Assembly: GCA_023512835.1 (NCBI GenBank)
Contig: CM042090.1
Coordinates: 52,253,365-52,317,364 of the forward strand
Source of the DNA: Taxillus chinensis
Taxonomy: Eukaryota > Streptophyta > Magnoliopsida > Santalales > Loranthaceae
Direction of reading: 5' to 3'
Length of the DNA stretch: 64,000 nucleotides
How positions within the stretch are numbered: the stretch's first letter is position 1; each line of letters begins with the position of its first letter. The notes beneath the pieces are model-generated. The model searched no databases. It was not told the origin of the DNA and saw nothing but the letters and a program-made list of their open reading frames with translations. Both the position numbers and the translations under genes were made by a program. Positions 44,249 through 55,130 of this stretch are shown here, piece by piece.

Positions 44249-44344
44249 ATCAAAACGACGTAGTTTTGATAAATGAAATCCCAATATCAAAATGACATAG
44301 TTTTAATAAATGAAATCTCACCATCAAAATGACGTAGTTTTGAT
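44249..44344 (-). promoter_or_regulatory. Three 37-bp-spaced near-palindromes upstream of G3 TATA box
   Basis: Elements at 44249-44270, 44286-44307 and 44323-44344, each with core AAAA(C/T)GAC(G/A)TAGTTTT, start exactly 37 bp apart. In transcript sense they precede the TATATAAGGAGGAG box near 44230. Confidence 0.7.
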
Positions 44345-45099
44345 AAATGTAACACTCTCTCGAAGACTCGTAGAACATTACCTCGAAGATCACCGCCTCG
44401 GAGCCTCGTAGTCACAGCCTCGAAGATCTATCTCGAAGATGAAACCTTCAACCCTAAAACCTTCAAACTTCGACCCTCGGTCTTCGACCCTACGACCCAA
44501 ATCTTCAAGCCTTCCACCTTCGATCCAAGCGTTCACCCTCGGTACTCTTCATCTTTGTTTCAGCTTGTTATTCCCAAAACACAGGTCATGTCACGCCCCG
44601 GATTTCCAACCCGAGGAAACCGGTACGTGACTCCCCTTGTACCCACACGGAGGGCAAAGGGGTTAGGATGCAAACCCCGAATTTAACATTTGAAACATCC
44701 ACAACACATTCAAGAAAGTAATGTTCATAAAAGCAATCCACAATCCAAACCAGTCTTTATTACAACAAAATCCTCTTTCCAATCCATCCCCACTGGGGTT
44801 ACATCAATTCCCATAAAAAATAACATAAATAGAAGAGAGTAAAATAAATAAGGTCTTCCACCTTGGTGTATCCACCTAACGCCTGTAAGTCCCTGGAAAA
44901 CAAGCAAACACAGTAGGAGGGGTGAGCAACTACAGCTCAGTAGGGATCAAGTCTCCCCAACCCTTCCCATGTTCCTAGCGGCTACATGCATGTGCACGGG
45001 TGTAGTGACGTGGCGGTATTAGGAAAAATAAAGCATTCCACACAAGCGGGCGTAACCTCGGCCCAGCCACACTGGGCTAACAAACCACATCTCAAGCAA

Positions 45100-45230
45100 G
45101 TAATTTAACCGCCTCTTCAGGCCCTTGATTTAACCGCCTCTCAGGCAAAGTAGTTTAACCGCCTCTTCAAGCCACTGGTTTAACCGCCTCTCAGGCAAAC
45201 TAATTTAATCGCCTCTTCAGGCCAGATACC
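45100..45230 (-). repeat. ~26-bp minisatellite in G4 LTR
   Basis: About five to six units of TTTAACCGCCTCT(T)CAGGC (plus strand), at the same LTR position as the minisatellites of G1 and G3, with an unrelated unit. Confidence 0.85.
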
Positions 45231-45508
45231 ACAGTCATGCACACAACACACACCACGGTCACTCAAGCATAAAACCAAACACTTGGTGTGCACCCGTTCA
45301 CAAGTGCACAACCCAGCCATTCAGGCAATAAAACAAACACCCAGCATGCATACATACACCAAATCACAAGTCCAGTCACTCAGGCATATTATCGAACATA
45401 TATTAGGCATATACACACAACAATAGTCACACAGGCATTTCATCAAACATGTAACAGGCACTGACCGCCCAACAACAGAATCACACCAAAATGCCATTGA
45501 AGGCCAAC

Positions 45509-45538
45509 ATCCATATAGGAGATCACACCTATATGGAT
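45509..45538 (-). other. Conserved hairpin (G4 LTR), compensatory change
   Basis: Transcript-sense arms ATCCATATAGG and CCTATATGGAT, loop TGTGATCT. One pair differs from G1 on both arms; all 11 pairs remain. Confidence 0.8.
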
Positions 45539-46453
45539 TACATATATATATATATATATATATATCAGATATAACCCATAATCTACCCTAGAACCCTAGA
45601 ATAGAGGAGGATTTAGGAAGAACAGAACCCCTACCTCAAGTAAAACGCAACAACACAGCAATATTTTGTTCCCACGCCGAACGCCGTCCGCCCACGAGAC
45701 ACCGATCACCCACGCAAGGCGCCCGGCAGCAACCAGGAGCTCTCCTTCCCTCTCTCTCTCTCTCTCTCTGCGACGGCTGGTGGAGCAACAAACCCTAAAC
45801 CTAAAACAGAGGGGCTTCTCCTCCTTATATAGACAACACAATATCAAAACGACATAGTTTTGATTAAGTGAACCCCAGCATCAAAATGACGTAGTTTTGT
45901 GGAACAAGCTATGACCTTCCCACATCCATACACACCAAAATATTCACAATTCCAACATGGTCCTTTGGGAAAAGATGATTAGAACGACAAAACCAAGGTA
46001 ACCATGCAAAAAAATGCCTACACGCCAATTTGAACGCCAATTCCCCAATTGGCGTGCAGCTCCAAATGCACTCAAACTTCACCCCAAGCCTCCTTGCATC
46101 TTGTAGAGGTCTGAGAAGCAAAAATATGCTTGCACGTGAAATGGGTGAATTCACGTGCAGCTCCAAATACTCTGAAATTTCTGTGGTAGATAGAGGACCT
46201 CATTCTAAGAAACTTTTGTTCTTGCACGCCAATTGTTTAAGGCCATCTACTATATCAAAAGTGAGCTCCAAAATCTGCCAAAACAGCTTAAAACCGCATG
46301 TATATGCATAGCATCTTCCTAGGGCATAAATGTACGTTATCACTTGTCACATACACCTCCCAAAAGTCCCCTCTTGGGCTCATCTCTTACCTCAAACTTG
46401 TGCACCAACATCTAAGGTGTTTGTGGTTAACTTCTTACACACGGGTCATTACA

Positions 46454-46466
46454 TCCTCTCCCCCTT
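46454..46466 (-). other. G4 polypurine tract
   Basis: Minus strand AAGGGGGAGAGGA directly before the 3' LTR. Confidence 0.95.
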
Positions 46467-46725
46467 AAGACTTTTCGTCCTCGAAAATAAACAATATGCA
46501 AGGAAAACCAACACACCCAAATGGGTCATACACCGCACACAGCACATAACAGCCCATAACAAGGTACCACCATAATCCATAACCACATGCATCACAATAA
46601 TGCATATAACACATATCCGCATGTCACAAATACACATCTCAAAACACATCACAAATATGAACACATGTCTAAAAGACAATACAAATACACCAAATCATAC
46701 ACAACTAATACAAGAAAACACATCA
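46467..46725 (-). other. G4 3' untranslated region
   Basis: Non-coding, homologous to G1 and G2. Contains the TTTTCGAGGACGAAAAGTCTT block next to the polypurine tract. Confidence 0.65.
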
Positions 46726-48555
46726 CTATCCCTTGGCCAACAGCCACCTCCCACGCTTAAGATTGTTCGTCCTCGAACAATTCAAGTCTTGCTCACGCAT
46801 CACGGACTCACGTTCCCATGTCTCCTCCTCAATGCCACGGTGCTGCCACAGCACGCGAACCAAAGGAATAGCATGACAACGCAAAAGTTTCTCCCGCCGA
46901 TCTAGGATACGGATAGGGGCCTCAACAACGGACATGTCATCCTCAATGTCTAAGGTCCCCCAATCGATCACATGAGTGGGGTCAGGGTGATACTTCCGCA
47001 ACTGGGACACGTGGAATACAGTGTGGACTCGACTCAGCCGCGGTGGTAACGCTAACCGGTAGGCCACAGGTCCCACACGATCCAGAATCTCAAAAGGACC
47101 AATAAACTGCGGAGATAGTTTGGAACCTCGCCCAAACCGTCGATGTCCACGACGTGGGGAAACACGAAGAAACACATGATCACCAACAGAAAACTCCAAT
47201 GGTCGCTGCTGCTGATCCGCATAAGATTTCTGCCGACTCTGAGTTGATAACAAACGCTGACGAATCAACTTAACCTTCTCGGTAGCCTCTTGAACCAACT
47301 GTGGTCCCAAGAGAGCTGTCTCCCCCACCTCGGTCCAATACAAAGGTGATCGACACGGCCGCCCATACAACGCCTCAAAAGGAGCCATTCCAATGGATGC
47401 CTGATAACTGTTGTTGTAGGCACACTCCACCAAAGGAAGGTGAGTTGCCCATGAACCCCCAAAATCTAACACATAGGCCCGTAACATGTCCTCCAAAGTC
47501 TGATTCATCCTCTCTGTCTGGCCGTCAGTCTCAGGGTGAAAGGCTGTACTCAAGTGAAGTTTGGTCCCCATAGCCTCCTGCAAACCTGCCCAGAAATGGG
47601 AAGTGAACCTCGAATCCCGGTCAGAGACAACCGATGATGGTACTCCATGTAGTCTCACAATCTCGTTCATGTATAGATGACTCAAGGTCCCAATAGAGTC
47701 CCGCTTGTGAACAGCCAGGAAATGGGCCGACTTTGTGAGTCGATCCACAATCACCCAAATCATATCTTTCCTCCTTGTGGTGGGCGGAAGACCAGTGACA
47801 AAATCCATCGCTATGTGGTCCCACTTCCACTCTGCTATGGGCAAGGGCTGTAACATGCCCGCCGGCCGCTGATGCATAGCCTTCACCTGATGACACGTGA
47901 GGCACCGCGAAACAAAGGCAGCCACATCGCGTTTCATCCTAGGCCACCAAAAATGTCCCCGAAGCGCATGGTACATCTTCGTACCCCCTGGATGCACAAC
48001 AACTCTAGACTGGTGGAACTTCTGCATCACCTCATCCCTGAGAGAAGAAGCCACTACTAACCGCCCCTGAAAAGATAACTCATGCTCAGGACCCTCTGTC
48101 CAGTCCTCAGATAGCTCACCAGCCTTAATACGGGCACGGAGAACCTCACACTCAATGTCACTCAACTGTCCCTCCCGGACGTGCTGGTACAACTCAGGCA
48201 CAACCACCAAAGGACTCAGAACTGTCCCACTATCACGAACAACAGGCTGCAGCTGCAACATCGCCAACTGCTCCATCAGCTTCCACTCTCTCACGGCCAC
48301 CTCAGCTTTCCCTTTTCTACTCAACGCGTCAGCCACAACATTACCCTTGCCCGGGGTATAGGCAAGAGTAAAGTCAAAGGTCTGCAAATACTCCACCCAT
48401 CTCCTCTGCCTCAAATTCAAGTCCTTCTGAGTAAAGATGTACTGAAGGCTCTTGTGATCTGAGAACACCATGAACTTCTCCCCCAGAAGGTAATGTTGCC
48501 AACTCTTCAGGGCGAAGATGACAGCTGCCAACTCAAGATCATGGGTAGGGTAATT
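46726..48555 (-). pseudogene. G4 RNase H C-terminus, integrase and chromodomain
   Basis: About 600 open codons. RNase [42 protein letters not shown]. Integrase: HPGGTKMYH plus CLTC (HHCC), MDFVTGLPP, SSVVSDRDSRF, TDGQTERMNQTLE with D-35-E spacing. [24 protein letters not shown]. Chromodomain: [20 protein letters not shown] then [17 protein letters not shown] late one-base change alters the last residues (MREQDLNCSR instead of MREQHPELFEDE), extending the frame. Separated from the RNase H start by TAG 48556-48558 (CAG expected). Confidence 0.92.
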
Positions 48556-49622
48556 CTATTCATGAGGCTTCAGCTGCGTCGACCCATAAGCTACCACACT
48601 GTGCTCCTGCATAAGCACACACCCCAAACCAACCCTGGACACATCACAATACACCTCATATGGGATATCCTCCCGAGGTAACCTCAATACCGGTGCAGTG
48701 GTCAAACAGGTTTTGAGAGCCTCAAACGCCTGCTGGCACTTGTCAGTCCAATCAAATTTCACCTTCACGGTCAGCGTCATAGGAGCGCCAAACGGGAGAA
48801 CCCCTCGACAAAACGACGATAGTACCCCGCCAAGCCAAGAAAGCTACGGATCTCAAAAACGTTGGTTGGCCTCGCCCACGATGCCACAGCCTCAATCTTG
48901 GCTGGGTCCATCCTAACTCCCTCAGCTGACACCACATGGCCAAGAAAGTGAACCTCCTGCAGCCAAAACGCACACTTGCTAAACTTAGCAAACAGCTGCT
49001 GGTCCCTCAAGGTTTGCAACACTGTTACCAAATGCTCCACATGCTCCCTCTCAGTCTTGGAATACACCAAGATATCATCAATAAACACCACCACGAACGA
49101 ATCCAAGTATGGAGCAAAGACCTGGTTCATCAAATGCATGAACACCGCTGGCGCATTAGTGAGCCCGAAAGGCATCACTACCCACTCATAATGCCCATAC
49201 CTACACCGAAAAGCCGTCTTAGGGATGTCCTCCTCCCTAACCCTGAGCTGGTGATACCCTGACCGTAAATCTATTTTGGAAAACCACTGGGCTCCACTCA
49301 ATTGGTCAAACAGGTCATCTATCCGAGGCAACGGGTACTTGTTCTTCACAGTCACTGAATTCAGCTTCCTGTAGTCGATGCAGAGACGAAGCGTGCCATC
49401 AGCCTTCTTAGCAAAGAGCACCGGAGCACCCCAAGGTGAGGTACTCGGTCTGATATACCCCTGGCCTACCAACTCCTTGATTTGCCTCTGAAGCTCCCTC
49501 AACTCGGCTGGGCCCATACGATACGCTACTTGGGAAATCGGACCCGTCCCCGGCACCAACTCAATGGTGAACTCCACACCCCTCTTAGGTGGCAAACTCC
49601 TCAACTCTTCAGGAAAAACATC
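48556..49622 (-). pseudogene. G4 reverse transcriptase and RNase H N-terminus
   Basis: Frame 48777-49604 holds the full Ty3 [69 protein letters not shown], catalytic FIDD at 49074-49085, and [20 protein letters not shown] frameshift near 48780 passes to 48556-48780 ([35 protein letters not shown]), which ends at TAG 48556-48558. Confidence 0.92.
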
Positions 49623-50243
49623 CTAAAATTGGTCCACAATAGCGGGCCACACCCTCTTTTCCACCTTCCCCTCCTCAGCAAAGGTCAGGGCCGCCAACCT
49701 ATGGGTAATGGCACCCCACTGGTCCAACACTGGCCCGGCTCGACTCGCCTCACGATCCCACTCCCCTTGCAGGGTACAAGTGGTTCCTGCGGGTGACACG
49801 AAGGATACACGCCGCCGGTAACAGTCTATCTTGGCCTGGAAAGCCATAAGCCAATCTATACCCAAGATCAGGTCAAAAGTACGCGAAGGAATTACATGCA
49901 AGTCGAAGCTCAGTCCCACATCACCCATGGTTAACACACAACTGTGGCAAACATGTCGTACCTCAATCATGCCTCCCACCGGAGACTCTACAACTAAGGG
50001 CCTCTCCGCCTCAACACACGTTAACCCCAAGCCCTCAATTATAAGCTCAGCAATAAAAGAACGTGATGCACCCGTATCGAAAAGAACAGAAGCAAGCATG
50101 CGGGAGATCAGAAGAGTACCTCTAACCACCGATGGTCCTGCTCCCTCCTCTACCGGTGAAGGTGGTAGCTCAGCCTCCTCCTGGGGTGTCGCATTCAGTG
50201 CAAACACCCTCCTTTGGCCCGTGCCACTGGTCGGCTCACTCAC
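49623..50243 (-). pseudogene. G4 protease and linker to RT
   Basis: VRGTLLISRMLASVLFDTGA with catalytic DTG at 50070-50078, FDLILGIDWLMAFQAKIDC, then CTLQGEWDREASRAGP and GAITHRLAALTFAEEGKVEK. Ends at TAG 49623-49625 in VDQF(*)DVF, where G2 has CAG. Confidence 0.9.
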
Positions 50244-51533
50244 TGGGCGGCTCCCGCCCTAACTGCCTCTAGCATCAGCCTGCTGTCGCTCTGGCCTCCC
50301 CCGAGGTCGGGTCTGACTGGATCCTGCCTGGCCGGCTACCACCGATGAGCTGGTCTCTTAGGTGGTGCACGAAGCTAGCATCACTCCTCACGCTGGATGC
50401 CATGCCCCCCGCTCCCCTGTTGCCACTCCTGCAAACCCGGCGCAAATGGCCCTCTCATCCACAGTTGTTGCAGCGCCAGTCCTTCTTGGGGCACTCCCCC
50501 TTGAAGTGACCCTGCTCTCCACAGCAGTGACAACTGCTAGGTAGACTCCCAGATGGACCACCCTGTCTTCCGCCGCCAAAGGTGAACCTCCCAGGGTTCA
50601 CAGATGTCTGACCCCGACTGCAAAAAGAACTGTTATCCCTCTCCTCCGTCTTGAGCCTCTTGGGCCCTTCATCTCGGTCAGGCCCACTCTGCAACTGGCG
50701 ACCCTGAGGGGCCTGCCTCCCATCATCCAGCTCTCTCTCGGCTATATGGGCCGTCTCCACAACCTCAGCATAGGTCCTCAAGCGTATAATTGCCACCCTC
50801 TGCCTAAGGGCTGGCCTAAGGCCCAAAGTGAACTTGTGGGCCTTCAGGTCTTCCCTTGCCACAGTCTCAGGAGCAAACCTACTCGAGCTCCGGAACTCCC
50901 GCTCATACTCAGGTACCGTCCTGGATCCCTTCTTCAAGCTGCCGAATTCCTCCCTCTTCTGCCATCTCACTGATTCCGGGAAGAACTCATCATGGAAGAG
51001 TTGCAAGAACTCTTCCCAAAGCATGAGTTGCACCGCACGGCTCCCCGCGATACTCGTCCACCACTCCAAAGCATCCCCCTCCAGCTGCCGAATGGCCAGT
51101 CGCACCTTATCCTCTTCCCGGGGCAGGAGAAAGGAGAACACATGCTCGATCTGCCTCAACCACTGCTCAGCTACCACAGGATCACCTTCCCCCTTGAATC
51201 GTGGAGGTTGTTCCTTTCGGAACCGTGTCACCACGTCATCCTCTGCACGAGTCGGTACACCACCTAGCGAACTCTCACGCTCACGAGGTAGCTCTCCTAC
51301 TGGTGGTGGTGGTGGTGGTACCACCTGCTGTGCTGCCATCTCACGGTGCACCTCCTCCCGAACCTCCTGCCGGAGTCCCTCCCGTAGCTCTCGTACCTCC
51401 AGCCAGATGCCTTCTCGTAGCTGTGCCAGCAACAACGCATGCCCTCCAACGGACGGTCCCGCACCCGGACCCTCATGGGCAGATGACTCATCAGCCACTG
51501 CCCGGACGCACGTGTCACTCTCCTCGGCGGCAT
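50244..51533 (-). pseudogene. G4 gag
   Basis: ATG 51531-51533 (MPPRRVTRASG). One G is missing near 51505, shifting into the frame that runs to 50455: Glu/Arg-rich helix, poly-Pro, FRKEQPPRFKGEGDP, LEGDALEWWTSIAGSRAVQL, EFRSSSRFAPETVA, and first knuckle CHCCGEQGHFKGEC (50491-50532). In the second knuckle (CNNCG(*)EGHLRRVC) TGA 50455-50457 replaces CGA. A Gly/Arg/Gln-rich tail follows with further shifts. Confidence 0.88.
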
Positions 51534-51877
51534 TCTTACTACACGAAGTAAGAAGCACAAACGTCAAAATGAATTTATAATCTATCGCGTCACTACCTCT
51601 ACCCCACTGATCAATTCCACTATCACATGACATTACACACATACATTGTATCAATCACATTTTACAGTTTGGTACGCATTGCCAAACAAATCAGAGTTGC
51701 ACATTTCACTTAATCATATTATCTTATCCACAATTTCCACCGTTTAGCACACATTCACAGCAAATGCAACTAGTGCCCTAATGCCAATGCATGCAAATCC
51801 TACCACAAGACTGGACTACCCTAAGTACACCTTGGAGGCTCAAAGAGGACCATATTGATCAGGCATGTCCCTCCAAG
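51534..51877 (-). other. G4 untranslated leader, cut by A1
   Basis: Homologous to the G1 and G3 leaders down to GGAGGGACATGCCTGAT (minus strand), then interrupted at TTGGAG|A1. The last ~40 bases, primer site and LTR are displaced. Confidence 0.7.
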
Positions 51878-53365
51878 TGATAACGTGCATTTATGCTGTT
51901 ATCCTAGACCTTATATAGGGTGTTTTAGCGTATGTTTTGTCCCTATTTGCATGATATTTTCCACATATTTGCTCTAACCCCTAGGAAGACCCTGTCTGGT
52001 GTATAGTGGTACTTTTTGAGTGTTTTTGGCAGGTTTTGGAGCAACCTTTTCCCACACACTTTGGCTAGATCACTCCATCAACTCACGAGGAAGCTATAGG
52101 AAGAAGATGGAAGCAAAATGAAGGCAAAATCAAGGTGCACGTGAAAATCCTTCTCACGTGCATTCTCACGTGCAAGGATTTTATTGCATGGATGCCTTCT
52201 ACAACTCAAGAGGAAGCTTTGGAGCAAATTTGAGTCAAATTAGAGCTGCACGTGAAAAGGGTCTTCTCACGTGCATTCTCACGTGCAAGCATTTTTGCGC
52301 TCCAAATGATGTATTTTGTTGTTTTAATCATTTTTCTCTAAAGAACTGGGGTCAAATTTGGTGTAGTTTGAGTTTTATTTCGCCTAGAACGTCGACTAGT
52401 GTCACTAACCAAAACGACGTCGTTTTGGCTGCGACCACATTTATACTTAGGGCACACTTTTTGTAACCCTAATTTGGCCCAGTAAAACCTATAAATAGGG
52501 GGCTTGGGAGGCATTGTAAAGCATCTTGAGTGGGAGACTCTGATCTAAGTTCTGAAAAGAGCTGTAGCCGTTGCTAAAAGATCGGATTATCCTTGGCAAG
52601 GAGTGATTTTAGGCAGCAGACGCCGGAGTCTTGGAGGCTGGAGTCCTGGTTCATCTTGGGGTCTTCCTTTATTGTCCTGGTACTGTAATTATGTTCTTTC
52701 TTGTAATTATTATTGCTTTCGTCATGATTATGGAGTAGTTGTATTAGTCTAGGGGAGCAATGTAGCCCCCAATAAATTGTATTCAGTTCGGTTATGGTTG
52801 TTCAATAAAATAGAATTCAGTTCTTGTTTAATTAACTTGCTTGTATGGAAATGCCTAGTTTATGTATAATTAGGTAATCTTAGCCCTTGTCTAGGGTGGA
52901 ATACTAGTGAATTAGATTTAATATTGCATGATGGACCAAGTCTGCAACTATTAGATTGTTTATCTACCTTGATCACTTTTATTCACATGGACCAAATGGG
53001 ATAAAAGCCGTAAATCTATCTTAGCATGGACCAAATGTAAGATAGGTAGGAGATAATCAACATGAACATGAACTAGAATATAAATCAAGAACAAGAGCCA
53101 TAACTAGACTATTATAATCGATTGGGTGGTAAACATTGTGACCCTAGATCCTTAATCACTGAAATTTTAATCATTTTTCGTTCAAACTATTTGTACAACA
53201 AAAATCAATTGTCCAGACATAAAATCAACTTATTAGCTTAGTGCTTGTTGCTTAACAGCATTAGCTACCTCCCTGTGGGTTCGACAACTGGAGTCTTAAT
53301 ACTCCATTTTATTACTTGACCAGTGCACTTGCTGCAAAACCTATAGACACAATTTTTATTGATCA
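51878..53365 (+). repeat. A1 5' LTR (1488 bp)
   Basis: TGATAACGTGCATTTATGC at the start and TTATTGATCA at the end. Six CACGTG boxes (52138, 52155, 52167, 52249, 52268, 52280), perfect palindrome CCAAAACGACGTCGTTTTGG at 52409-52428, TATAAATA 52490-52497, and AATAAA at 52771 and 52804. Confidence 0.9.
52138..52497 (+). promoter_or_regulatory. A1 promoter region: six G-boxes, ACGT palindrome, TATA box
   Basis: TGCACGTGAAAA...TTCTCACGTGCATTCTCACGTGC-type blocks occur twice, each with three CACGTG cores. A 20-bp perfect palindrome and a TATA box follow. The order resembles that in Tekay LTRs. CACGTG and GACGTC are bZIP/bHLH-type sites (general knowledge); use here is inferred. Confidence 0.6.
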
Positions 53366-53371
53366 AGTTTT

Positions 53372-53388
53372 TGGCGCCGTTGCCAGGG
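53372..53388 (+). other. A1 primer-binding site (tRNA-Asp)
   Basis: TGGCGCCGTTGCCAGGG, complementary to the 3' end of plant tRNA-Asp (one mismatch), six bases after the LTR. Confidence 0.85.
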
Positions 53389-53556
53389 AGGCAAGCCAAA
53401 CGTTGTTAGGACTAAGTGACATTAGGTGCTTACGTTTATTTGTGATCTGGATGTTTACTTTCTTGTAATTCTGCTAGTACGGTGTTACTTGGTATCTCGT
53501 TGGTTTTGCTACTTTGCAGGGGTGCACCATAGGTGTTTGAGAAAATTCCTCTGTGT

Positions 53557-55130
53557 ATGCGTCACACCAGGGGTGAGCTATTACCATACGATCCCGAAAT
53601 CGAACGGACGTTGCGAGAGCAGCGAAGGGCTGAGACGGTATTAGTTGCAGCTGAACAGCAGTTGGAAGGCTTACATACCTTGTGTGAAGAAATCATGGTT
53701 GGTATTTAGCCGATCAGGGACACAACGGCCAAGGCGGGTATCAACCGAGGACCTTCATGGATTATGCTAGACCTATACTATCGGATGAGTATTCAGGCAT
53801 TAGAAGGGTGCCGGTCCAAGCAAATAACTTCGAGCTGAAGCCTGCACTACTGCAAATGGTTGGGCAAGATGCATTCCGAGGCTCAGCACTAGATGATCCA
53901 CACAACCATCTAGTGCGATTCTTGCAAATTTGCGACACCATCAAAATCAATGGAGTCTCGGATGACGCCATTAAGCTGCGACTCTTCCCGTTTTCCCCTG
54001 AAGGACCGAGCTCTTGGTTGGTTCCAGTCCTTACCATGTGGCAAGATACACACATGGGACCAAATGGTGGAGAAGTTTCTCTCCAAGTACTTTCCACCAA
54101 CAAGAGTTATTCATTTAAGGAGCCAAATAAATCAATTCACCCAGCACAGTGATGAGTCGCTATACGAGGCCTGGGAGCGATTCAAAGACTTGGTTAGGAG
54201 GTGTCCTAATCATGGCAGGCCAAAATGGTTACAAGTCGAATCTTTTTATGCAGGTCTGCACGCAAATACAAGGAGCATGATAGATGCAGCCGCTGGAGGA
54301 GCGTTCATGATGATGGAACCTTCAAAGAAGAGAGCTTATAGAGAGAATGGCATTGTGCAACCGCCAATGGTCTAATGACAGACGCCTAGAGCCGAGCCGG
54401 TGGCTGCGGTATCAAATTCATCAAATGCAACTCAGTTCGATGAGTTGACAAGGAAGATGGAGTTACTGACAGAGCAAATATCAGTAATGGCTATTCGTAT
54501 GGAGGGCAGAACTGAACAACCAAAGGCAGTTACTGAAGACGCTACTGCAGCCCAGCTATACGAAGAAGCCCAATATGTTGGGAATCGAGGTGGAGGATTC
54601 CAGAGACAATTTTAGAACCCAAACCAGTACCAGAATCCTCCGCAGCCCATCAACTTCTAGAATCAGGGAGGACCTCACCAATTTCAACAACAGCCTTACT
54701 TATGGCAAAGGCAGACTAAGGTCCCTGCGACTGGAGCAGCACCGTATGGAGAACATTCTCAGCCACAACTTCCTCCTGGGTTCCAGAAGATGCCTCAACA
54801 AGGAGGAAGACAAAGAGAAGGCAAAGGATGAAGAGATGCGGAATTTCTTTTATCAATTTGCTAAGCAAGCAACTGACCGAATGAGTAAGGGGGAGACGAG
54901 GATTGAGTCCCTTACCACTTCTGTCCAGGATCTTGGGGCTGCTATGAAGAATATAGAGCAGCAGATTGGCCAGCTCGCAAATGCAGTTAGGCCATCTTCA
55001 TCAAACACTTTTCCCAGCAATACGGAGGTCAACCCAAGGGAGCAATGCAAAGCTATAATGCTTCGAAGTCGGAAAGAACTACCAGCTGGAAAGAAGAACA
55101 TCGAGCCAACCAAGGAGGAGTCGAAACGGT
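53557..55130 (+). pseudogene. A1 gag
   Basis: ATG 53557 gives MRHTRGELLPYDPEIERTLR. An in-frame TAG near 53707 coincides with a deletion relative to A2. The capsid domain lies in frames 53757-54152 and 53950-54375: NNFELKPALLQMVGQDAFRG, DDPHNHLVRFLQICDTIKI, VESFYAGLHANTRSMIDAAA. A Gln/Asn-rich middle (54575 on) and IEQQIGQLANAVRPSSSNTF lead to the protease. At least four frame changes. Confidence 0.85.

Larger units (their letters stand above)
42226..44588 (-). mobile_element. Tekay-type chromovirus G3, 5' part only (minus)
   Basis: Reading leftward: LTR (42916-44588, split by G4), primer site 42901-42912, leader, then the first ~87 codons of gag, cut at 42226 by Y2. All pol sequence is missing. 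Subfamily L2, like the LTR at 17446-18673. Confidence 0.8.
42916..44588 (-). repeat. G3 5' LTR (R-U5 and part of U3), interrupted by G4
   Basis: The terminal CA at the U5 end is mutated to TA (minus CGTGATA at 42916). Contains AATATA at the polyadenylation position, a mutated acceptor (CGGGACC instead of AGGGACC near 43240), repeats at 43440-43745, the hairpin 43905-43934, donor GAG|GTAAGG at 44030, a (CT)n tract 44112-44170, a telo-box-like sequence, TATA near 44235, and three 37-bp-spaced near-palindromes (44249-44344). 44345-44588 is U3 with CGAAGACTCGTAG-type repeats, up to the G4 terminus. Confidence 0.75.
44589..46453 (-). repeat. G4 3' LTR (1865 bp)
   Basis: Minus strand TGTAATGACCCG at 46453 and CGGGGCGTGACA at 44589. 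It has two CACGTG boxes (46133, 46152), near-palindromes starting 45843 and 45880 (37 bp apart), a TATATAAGGAGGAG box near 45825, donor GAG|GTAGGG at 45634, a (TA)n tract near 45545, the hairpin 45509-45538, a ~26-bp repeat at 45100-45225, acceptor CCAG at 44893 and AATAAA near 44758. Confidence 0.92.
44589..51877 (-). mobile_element. Tekay-type chromovirus G4 (minus), 5' LTR outside window
   Basis: 3' LTR 44589-46453, polypurine tract 46454-46466, then integrase-chromodomain, RNase H, RT, protease and gag rightward, and part of the leader up to 51877, where Athila A1 starts. It lies inside the LTR of G3, with predicted duplication GGTCA (44584-44588). Primer site and 5' LTR should be to the right of A1/A2. 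It is the best-preserved Tekay coding region here. Confidence 0.9.

Noticed and set aside
44032..44253. ORF encoding a long Arg-Glu repeat
   Set aside because: Translation of the (CT)n microsatellite in the G3 LTR leader.
48155..48462. Plus-strand ORFs over G4 RNase H and integrase
   Set aside because: Antisense shadows of a well-supported minus-strand polyprotein.
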